A stretch of 64,000 nt of DNA from Suillus spraguei. Lineage: Eukaryota > Basidiomycota > Agaricomycetes > Boletales > Suillaceae. Of the stretch, positions 11,687 to 23,561 are shown piece after piece; the stretch's first letter is position 1, and each line of letters starts with the position of its first letter. The notes under the pieces were generated by a model. That model saw only the letters and a list, made by a program, of their open reading frames with translations, did no database searches and was not told the DNA's origin. The DNA lies in the NCBI GenBank assembly GCA_016800925.1, contig JABCPU010000022.1:309213-373212 (forward strand), given 5' to 3'. The position numbers were made by a program, and so were the translations under genes.

Positions 11687-14600
11687 GTGAGGATTTTTGA
11701 TGTGGAGAAACAAAGATTCGACGTATGTTTCTCCCAATGTATTACTAGACTTGTACGCGCTGTAGGTGAAAGAAAAGAACTTCGTGTCCCTATCACCCTT
11801 CACTCGCGTACTCGCTTGAAATCCGTCGACACCACCGCTGTTATCGATTCAGGAGCAGCGGAACATTCATCTCGAAGAGTTTGTGAAACTCCATCAAATC
11901 ACACGACGAAAACTCAAAACCATTTCGAGTTACTACGGCAGATGGAACTCTTATCAAAGGAGGACCGATCACGCATTACTGCCTCCTAGTGGTCAAAATC
12001 GACGACTGAACCATGTATGGAAAATTCAATATCACCAAACTAGGAAGGAGAGATCAAATCCTCCTTGGAATCCCATGGTTACGAGCAATGAACCCAATTA
12101 TAGATTGGGCTGCTGAAACACTTGTCCTTTCACGAACAGAGAAATCAGATGAGATCGAAATCGATATGGAGAAGATCGAAGAAGAACGGGTTGCCCCGAC
12201 TTTTCAACCACCATACCAAATGGCAACATTCCCGTCTTCCGAAACCTTCATTGTTCTCCTATTGATGTTCCTGAAAACCCGAACCAGAAGTACAAACGCC
12301 ACTACTACAGAACCCACCCCACGCGTACAATTGCCGCGAGCAGCGTCACCAATCCCTCGGCAGAGAAGCGCAAGAATGAATCCGAACCGAGCATCGGGTC
12401 GGACAAGAACCTATTGAGCAACGGCCAATAGAAGAACAGAAACATGGGAAAAGGAAAACGGAAGAAGAACTCCCAGGGCGAAGCACCAATGTACCGAAAC
12501 TATCCAAGTTCTTCGTTCCCCCGAAAACTCTTTCAGCTTCAATTGAAGAAACCCTGATAAGAGAACCCGTGCCCTCGTTGATCCCAACAGAGGATGATGA
12601 CCAATTCAACACTATGCAAGATGTCTGGCATGCACCAGAAGTACGCGAAATTTCCTCTTATGAGCTTGGAGATGGAGAATTCTTGTGGATATGATACCGA
12701 TGGAGTCAGCATGAGGATCATAGAGGAAGTATCCATGGATACACCTTTGAACGTGATGGAACTTCCAACTCGAACAATCCTCCAACTACTCCACATTCCC
12801 CTCCCTCCTCCAAATACAGCAACAAGCTCAGGAATTCGCTACAGATGAGAAGGAAAAGAAAAAGAAATCCTTCGAAGAATTGGTCCGGATTATTTGCACG
12901 ACTTCGCAGACGTCTTTGCTAAAGACGGATTAAACAAATTACCCCCGAACGTCCTGGTATTGATCATCGGATCGATACTAAACCCGGTTTTATCCCTCGT
13001 ACGTCTAAGGTTTACCCGCTATCGGAAAAAGAACGCGCTGCTGTCAAAACGTTTATCGATGAAAACGTTGCGAAGGTTTATCTCAGAATCGAAATCACCC
13101 CAAGCCAGTGGCTTCTTCTTTGTGGGAAAGAAGAGTGGAGAACTGCGTCCCTGTCAAGATTATGCTACATCAATGATTGGACAGTCAAGAACGCTACCCG
13201 CTCCCACTCCCTATTTCCCTTGTGCACGCCTTCATAACGCACAGTTCTTTACGAAAATGGATATTCGGTCCGGTTATAACAACATTCGCATCCATCCTGA
13301 TGACAGGTGGAAAGCTGCTTTTACTACGGAATTTGGCCTCTTTGAACCGAACGTCATGTTCTTTGGCCTCTGCAATTCCCCAGCAACTTTTCAAGCATAC
13401 ATGAATCGCACCTTTCAACAAGAAATCAATGAAGGATGGATGGTTATCTATATGGACGATATCCTGATTTTCTCTACGACAATGGCAGAACACCGTGAAC
13501 GGACCAGACGAGTTTTGATGAAAATACGAAAAGAACACCTGTTCTTGAAACCGGAGAAATGCACCTTTGATGCAGAAGAAGTGGAATACCTCGGAATGAT
13601 AATTCGCCCCGGACAAGTTGCTATGGACCCGCCAAGACCAAGGGAATCTCCGAATGGCCAATCCCGAAATCTGTAAAAGATGTTCGGTCATTCCTCGGTT
13701 TTGCAACTTCTACCGCACGTTCATTTCCCACTATTCTGACATCGCCAGACCCCTTATCGATTTAACAAAGAAAGATAAGGCCTTTGATGGTCAACCGAAT
13801 GTATGGACACCTTCGAGAATTGAAACGACGCTTCACTTCCCAACCGGTACTCCGTAACCCTGATCCTTCCCGACAATTTGCCATTGCTACCGATGCTTCG
13901 CTTGTAGCAACTGGCGGAGTTCTCCTCAGACTGATGAGAATGGTGTTTATCACCCATGTGCATATCTCTCACAGTCTTTAAACCCCGCGAACGCAATTAC
14001 CAGATCTTTGATCGGGAACTCCTTGCCGTGATCCGGCATTGAACGAATGGCGTCATTATCTCGAAGGAAACCCACACCCCGTCCTGGTATTCACCGACCA
14101 TAAGAACCTTCTGTACTTTAGAAGTGCACAGAAGCTCACCCGTCGCCAAGCACTTGGCAATTGATTTTGTCTATTTACGACATCGAACTGCATCACGTTG
14201 CAGGTACTAAATTAGCAGTACCTGATGCACTTCCCCCGGCCTGATTATGACTCTGGCAAAGACGATAACGAGGACCAGACCTCCTCCCTGACGCTCTATT
14301 CGTTCGTCTTATTGACACCGACTTGAAGGATGTCTGTCATCCTCTGACCCCTCGACGACCCTGTCTTCAAGACGCATCTGATGCCCTTGATGGCGTGTGC
14401 CTTCCCCCTATGAAATCGGCACTTTCTGATTGGAAGATTGAGGAGAACGTCCTCTATTTTAAGAACCGCGCCTATATTCCACCGGCGCATCGCTCCGATA
14501 TCCTGAAAGGTATCATGATCATCCTACCGCGGGTCACCCCGGTAGATTCAAAACTGAAGAACTCGTCAAACGGGAAGCCTGGTGGCCTGCAATGGGCTCT

Positions 14601-15741
14601 TATATTCGGAAATACGTTGAGGGTTGCGCCCTTTGCCAGCAAATGAAAGCGGATACTCATCCTGTTCGACCCCCGCTCACGCCTATTCCCTCATCGGCTG
14701 TTCGCCCGTTCTCCCAGGTCTCCGTTGATCTTATCACTGACCTCCCCGTCTCTGGAGGCTTTGACAGTATCATGGTCGTGGTAGACCATGGCCTTATGAA
14801 GGGGGTAATTATTATCCCTTGTTGAAAACCATCACTTCAGAAGGTGTGCTAAGCTATTTTTAAAACATGTTTACCGACGATTTGGACTCCATGACAAAGT
14901 CATCTCGGATCGAGGACCGCAATTCCTATCTCGCTTCTCAAAGGAACTTGCCCGACTTCTCGACTACGTCATCGCTCCATCACGGCTTATCACCCACAGA
15001 CTGATGGCCAAACTGAAAGGCTAAATCAAGAACTTGAAACATACTCCATCTACTGCCGCAACAACCCGAAGATTGGGTAGAACACCTACCAATCGCCGAA
15101 TTCGTCCATAACCACCGAAAACATGATGCAAGGAATGCATCACCCTTCTATTGATGATGGGATACGAACCACGCGCTATTCCCCACTTATCCCGATTCAT
15201 CCGTACCCGCAGCAGAAGATCGAGTACGATCTCTGCAGAAGATAAGAGAAGAAGCAATCGCCTGTCATAACATTGCAATGCAGACAATGGCCGAACGATC
15301 CCGAGGAGATAAGTACATCCCATGGAAGATCGGAGATAAGGTTTGGCTATCTGCCGCTAATCTTAGACTCAAACTCCCATCAAGGAAACTCGCCCCAAAG
15401 CGATACGGACCTTTCCCGATCATCGATGTCTTATCTCCATCACGTTCACGCTCAAACTCCCTCCGCATGGAAAATTCATCCCACGTTCCACGCTTCTGTC
15501 TTATCATCCTATAGCGAAACGGATGTACACGGCCCGAACTTCCCGAACCACCACCTGACATCATCGAAGAAGAAGAAGAATATGAATAGAAGCATTCTTT
15601 CTCACAAAGGAACCGCATCCGCCGACGTTATCTCGTCTCCTGGAAAGGATATTCATCGGGAGATAACGAATGGCTCCCAGAAAAGAACTTGAAGAACTCC
15701 GCCCGAATTTTGAATGCTTATAAGAAGCAACACGCCCTTTG
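11687..15741 (+). pseudogene. pol: A2 pol: protease-RT-RNase H-integrase-chromodomain
   Basis: Protease DSGA lies near 11847, the longest intact RT frame is 12894-13676, and YMDD is at 13449-13460. RNase H carries [11 protein letters not shown] near 13889. Integrase carries the HHCC finger at about 14515-14650, VDLITDLP near 14725, SDRGPQF near 14907 and an interrupted [11 protein letters not shown] near 15000. The chromodomain is at about 15615-15690. Frame breaks are more numerous than in A1 and nearly all are missing single bases. Confidence 0.9.
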
Positions 15742-15794
15742 ATCATCCTTCAGTCAATCAACCCGCATAGCACTTGATCAACTACAAACCTTCA

Positions 15795-17283
15795 ATGTCT
15801 TTCCCCACTGCATACATCACCCCGTCACTGTTGCCACAATGACTCCGACTCTGAAGCTGAACAATACGGAAATCTCACCACTGAAATCGATAACACCTCT
15901 TACATCGAAGCCGCCATCCTCTGCGAGGGACATGCCCTTGAAATCGAAAGAATTCTTACTGAACGAGGGCTTTCCCCGCCTTACTCCTCTTAACATTATC
16001 CGCACCGCAGCGCTCATCGAAGTCACCGCCAAGATATTACAGAAGCCACTACCGACATCGCTTCTTACATCTTCAAAAACGCATTCGTGCTTACGCTATG
16101 TTGCTGTTTCCCAATTCTTTTAAAAATGATGTTGAAGAAGCTATTCATATCATTGCCGAACGTCGAGCAGGCGTTGCTCGACCTCCCTCTCCGCAGGAAG
16201 ATACGCCACTTCCTATTCCAGCACCCTCATCTTCGCGTGTTTATTCTAGTCTTGATGCCTTTACTGGCCTATATACTGCTGTCCAAGAGATCGGACAGCT
16301 CACCAATGCGGTTGTCGAAACAATCCAGCAATCAGTCGCTGAAACCAGAGCGGCTAGAAATCTAGTAGAAGAAGCTATCACCGACCTGCAACAAACGCAG
16401 TCGAACCTTGCATCCCCTCGAACACCACCTCCTATCGAACAATCGACTTCCTCGCCTCCCGTCATAACCTCTCTCGATTGCCCTGATTGGCTCTATGAAC
16501 CCTGCACAAAAGAACAGTGCGAGGCCGCTAAACTATTAGGTATCCCTACCACTGAGTTGGTAACACTCGGCCCTTGACTTTGCGACCTTCATATCCACCC
16601 CCTATGTCCATCCCATCATCATTCGGTCCTATGGACCCAGTCTCACCAGTCTTAGTTAAAGACTTTGGTATCACCTCCTCTTCCTCCTCTGCCGAACTTC
16701 TTGCAATCACGGAACGAGATGTCACCCCGGACCTTCCCACATCGGCATACACTCTGTCCCCTGCTCAACAGGCGCAACTTAGGCGAAACAACACCCTTGC
16801 CTTAAAACGAATGAGGAAGAATAAGGGAAAAAAGCGCGCCAGATCTACTAGCCCCACGCCCATCATTTCTCCATCTCCCCTACGCAAAGCCCATTCCAAC
16901 CCTGACGAGAATATGAAGTGCCGCGTCTGTGGATTGCTAGGACATCGTCAAAAGAATTGTGCAGAATATCAGTGCAAAGTTTGCAGGTATTGGTCGCCGA
17001 CTCATTTATCCCTCTATTGTCCCAAACGAGTTGGACCTCCTCCATTCGACTTAACTTGGAAGGATGAAGGATTCTATGACGCACTTCACGCTTGGGAGAA
17101 ACAGCTTGACGATGAACGTATTCGAGCAGAAAAGAGGAGGGACTCTAAACGAGTCGCTGGTCTTGAAGAAGCTAAGTATATGAGGGTGGATCATTTGCTG
17201 ATGAAGACTACGAGTTTAGCGATGACCCTGTTTACTACGCGAATCAAGACGAGTAAAGTCGGTGACTTTACGTGTAAAGAGGG
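15795..17283 (+). CDS. A2 accessory ORF3 (two overlapping frames)
   Basis: The best-preserved ORF3. After a broken start at 15795 (MSFPTAYITP), one frame (16098-16577) has a coiled-coil-like segment with VETIQQSVAETRAARNLVEE and ends LGIPTTELVTLGP. A second frame overlaps from about 16574 and continues with PSYPPPMSIPSSFGPMDP, the basic stretch KNKGKKRARSTSPTP, a knuckle CRVCGLLGHRQKNC at 16919-16960 and then CKVCRYWSPTHLSLYCP. The overlap could be a sequencing indel or a programmed shift. The two-cluster Cys arrangement resembles nucleic-acid-binding Gag tails. Function unknown. Confidence 0.68.
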
Positions 17284-17288
17284 GGTAA

Positions 17289-17761
17289 TGTTACAATCGT
17301 ACGTGCCCCTATTCATTTTCTACTCATTTTACCTTGTATATTACATAACATGACTCTGACTCATATGCTCAACGCATCTGTACAACACATGCCTTCCTTA
17401 TTAGGATACGCAGTTACATTCCCACAGTTACTTGGTCTGTGCGCACATATTGGCCTATTTAAGCACAGTGTACATGTAGTAGATTCTCTACTTTAATCTT
17501 ACTGGGTTTTCCCTGGAACTTCCTTCGCTTAGGTCTCCAACCTAAGTCGTCTTGAATCGTCTCTAAGTCTAAGCACTCCTTAGCCTTAGTCTCTATTCTT
17601 GCGGATACCTCTTAGACTTAACTTTGAGGCTGAACCCTTGATCGTACTCGGAACGCGTTCCTTGTACTTTCACCTTGTCCTCTTGTGGACATTGCAAGAA
17701 CTCCCAGCAGACCGTCTGTGTCTTTTCACTGTCGCTGGTGATGCCACCCCAGTTCGTAACA
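17289..17761 (+). repeat. A2 3' LTR
   Basis: 473 bp, preceded by the polypurine tract AAAGAGGGGG (about 17276-17285). It is followed by the right copy of the CATAT duplication at 17762-17766. Confidence 0.93.
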
Positions 17762-17766
17762 CATAT

Positions 17767-19821
17767 ATTCTCTCTCTCCAGTCAAGCTTGAAGCCCTCCG
17801 GAAGTTTCTTGATGAAAACATCTCGTCTGGACTCCTCTAATCCTCATCCTCTCCTCACAGAGCCCCTGTCCTGTTTGTGAAGAAGCAGGATGGTTCCCTT
17901 TGCCTTTGTGTAGATTTCCAAGGCCACAACCAGATTACCAAGAAGGACCATTATCCGTTACCCCTCATTGTTGACCTCTTAGACTTCCTGAGCCATGCTA
18001 AAGTTTATACCAAAATTGATCTCCATTCCACTTACCATCTCATCCGGATAGTGGAAGGAGATGAGTGGAAGACTTCCTTCCATACATGCTATGGGTCCTG
18101 TGAATGGTTGGTAATGCCGGAAGGCCTTACAAACACTCCAGCGGCTTTTCAATGCTTGGTTAACAGTGTGTTTGCCGATATGCTGGATATATGTGTTATC
18201 GTATATCTGGATGACATCCTTATCTATTCCGAAGACCTTGCGAGTCATAGGAAACATGTCCAAGAAGTACTACGTCGCCTCCGTAAACATTGACTCTATG
18301 CCAAACCTGAAAAATGCGAATTCTACTCATCCTCCATTGAGTATCTTGGTTACCTACTATCTCCGGACAGCTTGACAATGTCGTCCGAGAAGATCCAGTC
18401 TATTTTCAACTGGCCAGAACCTTGGAAGATCAAAGACATTCAATCCTTCCTTGGGTTTGCTAATTTCTATCATCGATTCATCTTCAACTACTCAGATATA
18501 GTAGTTCCCCTCACTCAGCTTACATGCAAGGGAGTTCCTTGGAATTTTTCCGAGGACTGTCAGAAATCCTTTGAAGCACTCAAGAAAGCCTTCACTTCTG
18601 CTCCAGTACTTACCCACTGGATTCCAGATGTTCCTATAGTTGTGGAGACCGATGCCTCTGACTACGCCATTGCTGGAATACTGTCCATTGTATGTCTGGA
18701 CTCAGAGCTTCATCTGGTTGCCTATTATTCCCATACTCTGTCCGCTCTGGAACTCAATTATGACACCCATGACAAGGAACTCCTAGCCATCCATGAAGCT
18801 TTCTGGACCTGACGACATTACCTAGAAGGCTCGTCCAAGCCTATAGACATCATTATGGACCACAAAATCCTTAAGTACTTCTCCACTACCAAACTCCTCT
18901 CTCACTGTCAGGCTCGCTGGTCTGAATTCCTCCATCAGTTCAATCTCATCATCTGTTTCTGTCCTGGAAAACTTGGAGCCAAACCTGATTCCCTTACTAG
19001 ACATTGGGATGTCTATCCCAAAGAGGGGGATAAGGACTACGCTCAGGTCAATCCTCATAATTTCCACCCAGTATTCACCTCTGAACAGTTAGCTTCATCC
19101 CTATGAGCCACAACCCTAGCACCTCCAGTTCTTAGAGCAGCTGTTCTTATGGATATGGAAAACCTTCAGAAAGACATCCTGACTGCACTTCCCAATGATC
19201 CTATTGCACGGATGCATCTTCCGGTACCTTCGGATCCAAGATGGACAGTGGACGATAGTGGATTCCTTCACTGCGACAACCGTATCTATGTTCTGGAAGC
19301 CAATGACTTATGACTACACGTCCTCTGTAACTGCCATGATCACCCCCTATCCGGACATTTCGGACAGAATTATACCCTTGAGCTTGTCTGATGCGACTAC
19401 ACTTGGCCCGGAATACGTACTTATGTGAAAGATTATGTCAGGTCCTGTACTTCCTGTGCCCGAGTCAAAGTTCTGAGGCACAAGCCTTACATATTACTCA
19501 AGCAACTTCCTGTTCCGGAGAAACCATGGAATTCCATCTCTATGGACTTTATTGAACAACTTCCGGACTCATCTGGCTATACAGCTATCCTCATTATCAT
19601 AGACTGCCTATCCAAACAAGCCATATTTGTTCCGACTCATGACACCATCACCTCTCTGGATCTCGCCTGCCTCTTCCTCCTTCACATATTCTCCAAGCAT
19701 GGAGTCCTGTCCCATGTAACCTCGGATCAGGGAACAGAGTTCATATCCCACTTCTTAACTGAACATGCCAACCAAACACTGGAACAGTACCTCCGGATCT
19801 ATTGCAACTATCAACAGGATA
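17767..19821 (+). pseudogene. pol: Gypsy B pol: RT, RNase H and N-terminal integrase
   Basis: RT begins VKLEALRKFLDENISSGL and includes [13 protein letters not shown] and the catalytic YLDD at 18204-18215. RNase H carries ETDASDYAIAGIL and DKELLAI. Integrase has HDHPLSG...CTSCARVK, SMDFIEQLP and TSDQGTEFISHF. A deletion then removes about 25 residues that normally contain YHP..DGQ, joining directly to LTEHANQTLEQYL. Stops near 18292, 18810, 19105, 19308 and 19390 show decay. Unlike family A there are few single-base gaps. The Tc1 element interrupts it at the TA at 19820-19821. Confidence 0.9.
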
Positions 19822-21443
19822 CAGTGGCTCAAAAAACTGTCCGCATGTTTTGGCATTTTTCACTATCTATAATATTGTGTGAGAACAAACAAATGCCTCA
19901 AAAACATGCTTATACCACATTGTAGTATGGCTTCAGGGCTTTCATTTGAGCCCTACACCGTGGGAATCGGTGGAGATATGGTGGAGATACAAGGCTCACA
20001 AAATGGTGACTCATGCGGACAGTTTTTTGACTCAAGTATTTTACAGTAATAACCAGGTATTCTAGTATTTTGTATGACCTCCCTTGGCTTTAATTACTGC
20101 CTCTATCCTTCTAGGCATACTCTCAATTAATTTCTGGCAATCCTCAGCTGTGATCTTCCCCCATTCCACTGCTACTCTCTCCCAAAGCTCCCATACTCCT
20201 TTAGGGGGGTTTTCATAGGCTTGAAGCTTTTTCTTGAGTGTTCCCCAGAGATGTTCAATGACATTGACATCAGGAGACTGTGCTGGCCAGTCAAGAACAT
20301 TGATGTTATGTTCTTCAAACCATTCCCTAGCTCTTCTGGATGTGTGCTTGGGATCATTATCCTGTTGGAAAATGAAATGATATCTTCTTCATCAATCCCT
20401 GATTCTGCCAAGCTAGGCAGCAAGTGGTCATTTAAAATGTCCACATACTGCTCAGCATTCATCTTCCCCTCAACCTCAGCAAGCATTCCCACACCATTCC
20501 ATCCCATACAGCCCCATACCATTAAAGAACCTCCTCCAAACTTGACAGTCCCATTAACCTCTCTGTCTGTTAGGCCATCTCCCTTCTTTTTCCATACATA
20601 CACCTTCCCATCTGACCCAATCCTATTGATTTTGGTCTCATCTGACCATATAACACGCTTCCAGTCCTCTACAGTCCAGTGTTGATGAGCTAAGGCAAAG
20701 GCTAGTCTTCTCTGCCTATGTTTGATGGAGAGAAGAGGCTTTTTCTTCTTTGTTACTGCCTTGAGATGAGCTGCCTTGAGAACATTCCTCACAGTTTGTG
20801 AAGAGACAGGGGTAGTGATGGTGGAATTGATATAATGGGTGGCTTGGACAGCATTATCAGCCTTTCCTGTAGTGATATGTTGGATAATAGCCCTTTTGTC
20901 AGTAGAGGTAAGCTTGGATGGACGTCCTCCACAAGAGTTTTCCTTGTCTGGGTGGCTTTCTTTGATGAACTTGGCCACAGTGGACTTGCATACTCCAGTT
21001 CTAGAGGAAATTTGGCGAGCAGAGAGGCCAGCATAAGACAGAGAGAGGATATTATCTCTTTGAGCAGAGGAGATGGCTTTCATGGTGATTATGACTATGA
21101 TACATGAGATATTCTGGTTTATATAGTTAGATATAGTCATAAAATAACATAATGACACCACTTTATAATTTATATAATAGTGGCATGATTTTTATGGTGT
21201 CATAAATAATGATTTATATAGTTTTAATATACACTCAAAAAACTGTCCACATGAGTCATCATTTTATAAGCCTTATATCTCCACCATATCTCCGCCGATT
21301 CCCACGGTGTAGGGCTCAAATAAAAGCCCTGAAGCCATACTACAATGTGGTATAAGTATGTCCTTGAGGAATTTGTTCATTCTTACACAATATCATAGAT
21401 AGTGAAAAATGTCAAAACATGCGGACAGTTTTTTGAGCCACTG
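19822..21443 (-). mobile_element. Tc1/mariner-type DNA transposon, 1622 bp
   Basis: It is flanked by TA on both sides (19820-19821 and 21444-21445). The outer ends are CAGTGGCTCAAAAAACTG and its inverse. The terminal inverted repeats are about 209 bp each (19822-20030 and 21235-21443). Within each, the terminal motif is repeated near the inner edge in the opposite direction (CATGCGGACAGTTTTTTGA at 20012-20030). Deleting the element plus one TA restores the host frame QQDNWSKLLPL of gypsy B integrase. Confidence 0.95.
20062..21083 (-). pseudogene. Tc1-type transposase (DD34E), one frameshift
   Basis: It starts at the ATG at 21083 (MKAISSAQRDNILSLSYAGL). An N-terminal paired-like HTH (LSARQISSRTGVCKSTVAKF) and GRPS hook are followed by a second HTH. 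The first catalytic Asp is in VIWSDETKI and the second is in FQQDNDPKHTS. The catalytic Glu is in PDVNVIEHLWGTLKKK, giving DD34E spacing. It ends GGHTKY at the stop at 20062-20064. The length fits about 340 residues except for one missing base near 20385, just before FQQDND, which breaks the frame. The fault could be real or a sequence error. Confidence 0.93.
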
Positions 21444-21445
21444 TA

Positions 21446-21675
21446 ACTGGTCCAAGCTACTGCCCCTCGCAGAATTTGCATACAATAATGCTCCTGAGTG
21501 CCACTACCAGAGTATCACCCTTCTTTGCCAATAAGGAATACCATCCGAACATTTCCATTCATCCAGAATGTGACCTATCCTCCATCTGTGCCCAGGAATA
21601 TGCCCTAGATCTTAATGAACTTCACCAGTTCCTCTGAGAAGAGATGTCTGAAGCCCAGAAACACTATCAAGGACC
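21446..21675 (+). pseudogene. pol: Gypsy B integrase C-terminal part
   Basis: It encodes NWSKLLPLAEFAYNNA and KEYHPNISIHPECDLSS, typical of chromovirus integrase after the catalytic core. It breaks off inside HYQGP at the C1 insertion and resumes at 23562. There is a frameshift near 21500 and a TGA near 21636. Confidence 0.85.
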
Positions 21676-22116
21676 TGTTATGACCATGCAAAAACCGGGG
21701 ACTAGCAAGAAGTCCTGGTCTTACATGGGGTTGTACCGAAGGGTTGTAAGTCAAAGGGGCTTGGCCTCAGCTCGTACGCTGTGCCCCTTACCCGAGTATG
21801 TGCCCTTAATTTCGGATGAAGTCCAAGGGAGAGTTCTGGTGGAGTCCGGATGGAGGGTCCGGATGAACTCTAAGGCAGGATAGCTCGACAGAGCTCCGAT
21901 GGACTTCCGGATGAGCGTGGGAATGCGCCGGAACTATTTCCGGAAGGTAGGGAGTAATGGTAACACTACTGGAACAAGTTCCAAGTAGAACGGATGAAGG
22001 ATGGACCGCTGGACAAAGTCCAGGGCAGGATAGGAGCAGAGCTCCGGAGGGAAAGATGATCCATAGATGTCAGAGGATAGGATAGGATGGATCCGAAGGA
22101 CTAGGGGTCCGAAGGT

Positions 22117-22695
22117 CCGGAGCTCGGAGGAGCGGAGGAGCAGAGGAGCAGAGGAGCAGAGGAGCAGAGGAGCGGAGGAGCAGAGGAGCGGAGGAGCGGA
22201 GGAGTGGAGGAGCGGAGGAGCAGAGGAGCGGAGGAGCGGAGGAGCGGACGAGCGGAGGAGCGGAGGAGCGGAGGAGCAGAGGAGCAGAGGAGCGGAGGAG
22301 CGGAGGAGCGGAGGAGCGGAGGAGCGGAGGAGCGGAGGAGCGGAGGAGCGGAGGAGCAGAGGAGCAGAGGAGCGGAGGAGCGGAGGAGCGGAGGAGCGGA
22401 GGAGCGGAGGAGCGGAGGAGCGGAGGAGCGGAGGAGCGGAGGAGCGGATGATCGGATGATCGGAGGAGCAGAGGAGCGGAGGAGCGGAGGAGCGGATGAT
22501 CGGATGATCGGATGATCGGATGATCGGATGAGCGGAGGAGCGGAGGAGCGGAGGAGCGGATGATCGGATGATCGGAGGAGCAGAGGAGCGGAGGAGCGGA
22601 GGAGCGGATGATCGGATGATCGGATGATCGGATGAGCGGAGGAGCGGAGGAGCGGAGGAGCGGAGGAGCGGAGGAGCGGATGATCGGATGAGCGT
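22117..22695. repeat. 9-bp minisatellite (GGAGCGGAG type)
   Basis: About 60 tandem units of GAGGAGCGG with variants GAGGAGCAG and GATGATCGG, the latter clustered in higher-order blocks after 22446. Copies C2 (45760s) and C3 (52800-52860) hold only a few units, so the array expanded within C1. The uninterrupted open frame it creates is a by-product of the 9-bp period. Confidence 0.95.
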
Positions 22696-23335
22696 AGCTC
22701 TGTGGATCTTAGAGGAAGTGTTGGCTACTAGAGAGGAGTAGGTCTGGATATGGTGTAGAGATAGTATAGACTACTCCGGACAAGGTCCGGAATAGAAACA
22801 GACAGTATAAGACTACCAAAGGTAGAGTCGGAGGTGAAAACAGATGATAGATGGAGATGGACGAAGTCCGAACAGATTATAGGACATAGGATCAAAGCTC
22901 CGGCCTAGGGAGTAATCCCATAGGCCTGAGTTGGAAGCTTACAAGGGCCGGAGCCCAAGTGCAAGAACAGAGACGGAGTTATATAGACATGATAACAGGG
23001 TACAGAGTAATCAAAGGAATATACAGAAGTAGGAACAATGAATCAGACTAAGGTCTGCAGGAGTTGTACTACAAGTTTATATACTGTAGGAGCATGCCGG
23101 AGGGTAAGTATGGATAGTCCGAGGCTATGTCTGAAGCATACGGAAACACATTAGTAAGTACAGCGGGACATAAGGCTATGAACTCGGAGATGAAGCTTGT
23201 ACGAAATACTTTATCAAGACGGAGGCAGAGATCACCGAGAACCGGAAGCACAGAGATACCCAGAAGCCGGAGACACAGGTATATTCTAAAAGAGGTAATG
23301 CGCAGGTGCGCGGGAATAGTTCGGATATGAACTTG

Positions 23336-23437
23336 GATCGGATAAGGACACGGATCGGATATGGACACGGATCGGATATGGACACGGATCGGATATGGAC
23401 ACGGATCGGATATGGACACGGATCAGATATGGAACAC
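23336..23437. repeat. 17-bp tandem repeat
   Basis: About five to six units of ATCGGATATGGACACGG inside solo LTR C1. C2 has about two units at 46440-46470. Part of the LTR, not a separate element. Confidence 0.9.
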
Positions 23438-23561
23438 GGATGGATATGGAACACGGATGGATATGGATTGGAGTGGATGGGTGGATCGGATATGTGAAGG
23501 TTGGGTGTCTGGATGTCCATGGATTGGATTTGATCTAGACCTGAATGTACGGTATATGACA

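Larger units (their letters stand above)
10218..17761 (+). mobile_element. Ty3/gypsy chromodomain retrotransposon, family A copy A2
   Basis: A complete 7.54-kb copy inserted into the pol gene of gypsy B with a CATAT duplication. It has the same order as A1 and is highly similar throughout. Single-base deletions relative to A1 are very frequent in pol (for example GAATGG to GATGG near 13790, CTGCAG to CTCAG near 13925, GGGCATT to GGCATT near 14035). Confidence 0.95.
21676..23561 (-). mobile_element. Solo LTR C1 with internal minisatellites
   Basis: About 1.89 kb, from TGTTATGACC to TATATGACA. It is flanked by GACC(T) at 21672-21676 and 23562-23566. The reverse strand starts TGTCATATACCGTAC, matching the D-type LTRs that follow a polypurine tract at 26074, so the element points left. 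Removing it restores YQGP-ADAKRQPTADFQIGE in gypsy B. It has no coding capacity apart from repeat-encoded frames. Its length is inflated by the 9-bp array at 22117-22695. Confidence 0.82.

Noticed and set aside
22067..22515. Two overlapping open frames encoding EERRSGGA-type repeats
   Set aside because: They arise only from the 9-bp minisatellite inside solo LTR C1, have no start context or homologues visible, and disappear in copies C2 and C3.
22117..22695. CRISPR-like array
   Set aside because: Units are 9 bp without spacers, and the genome is eukaryotic.
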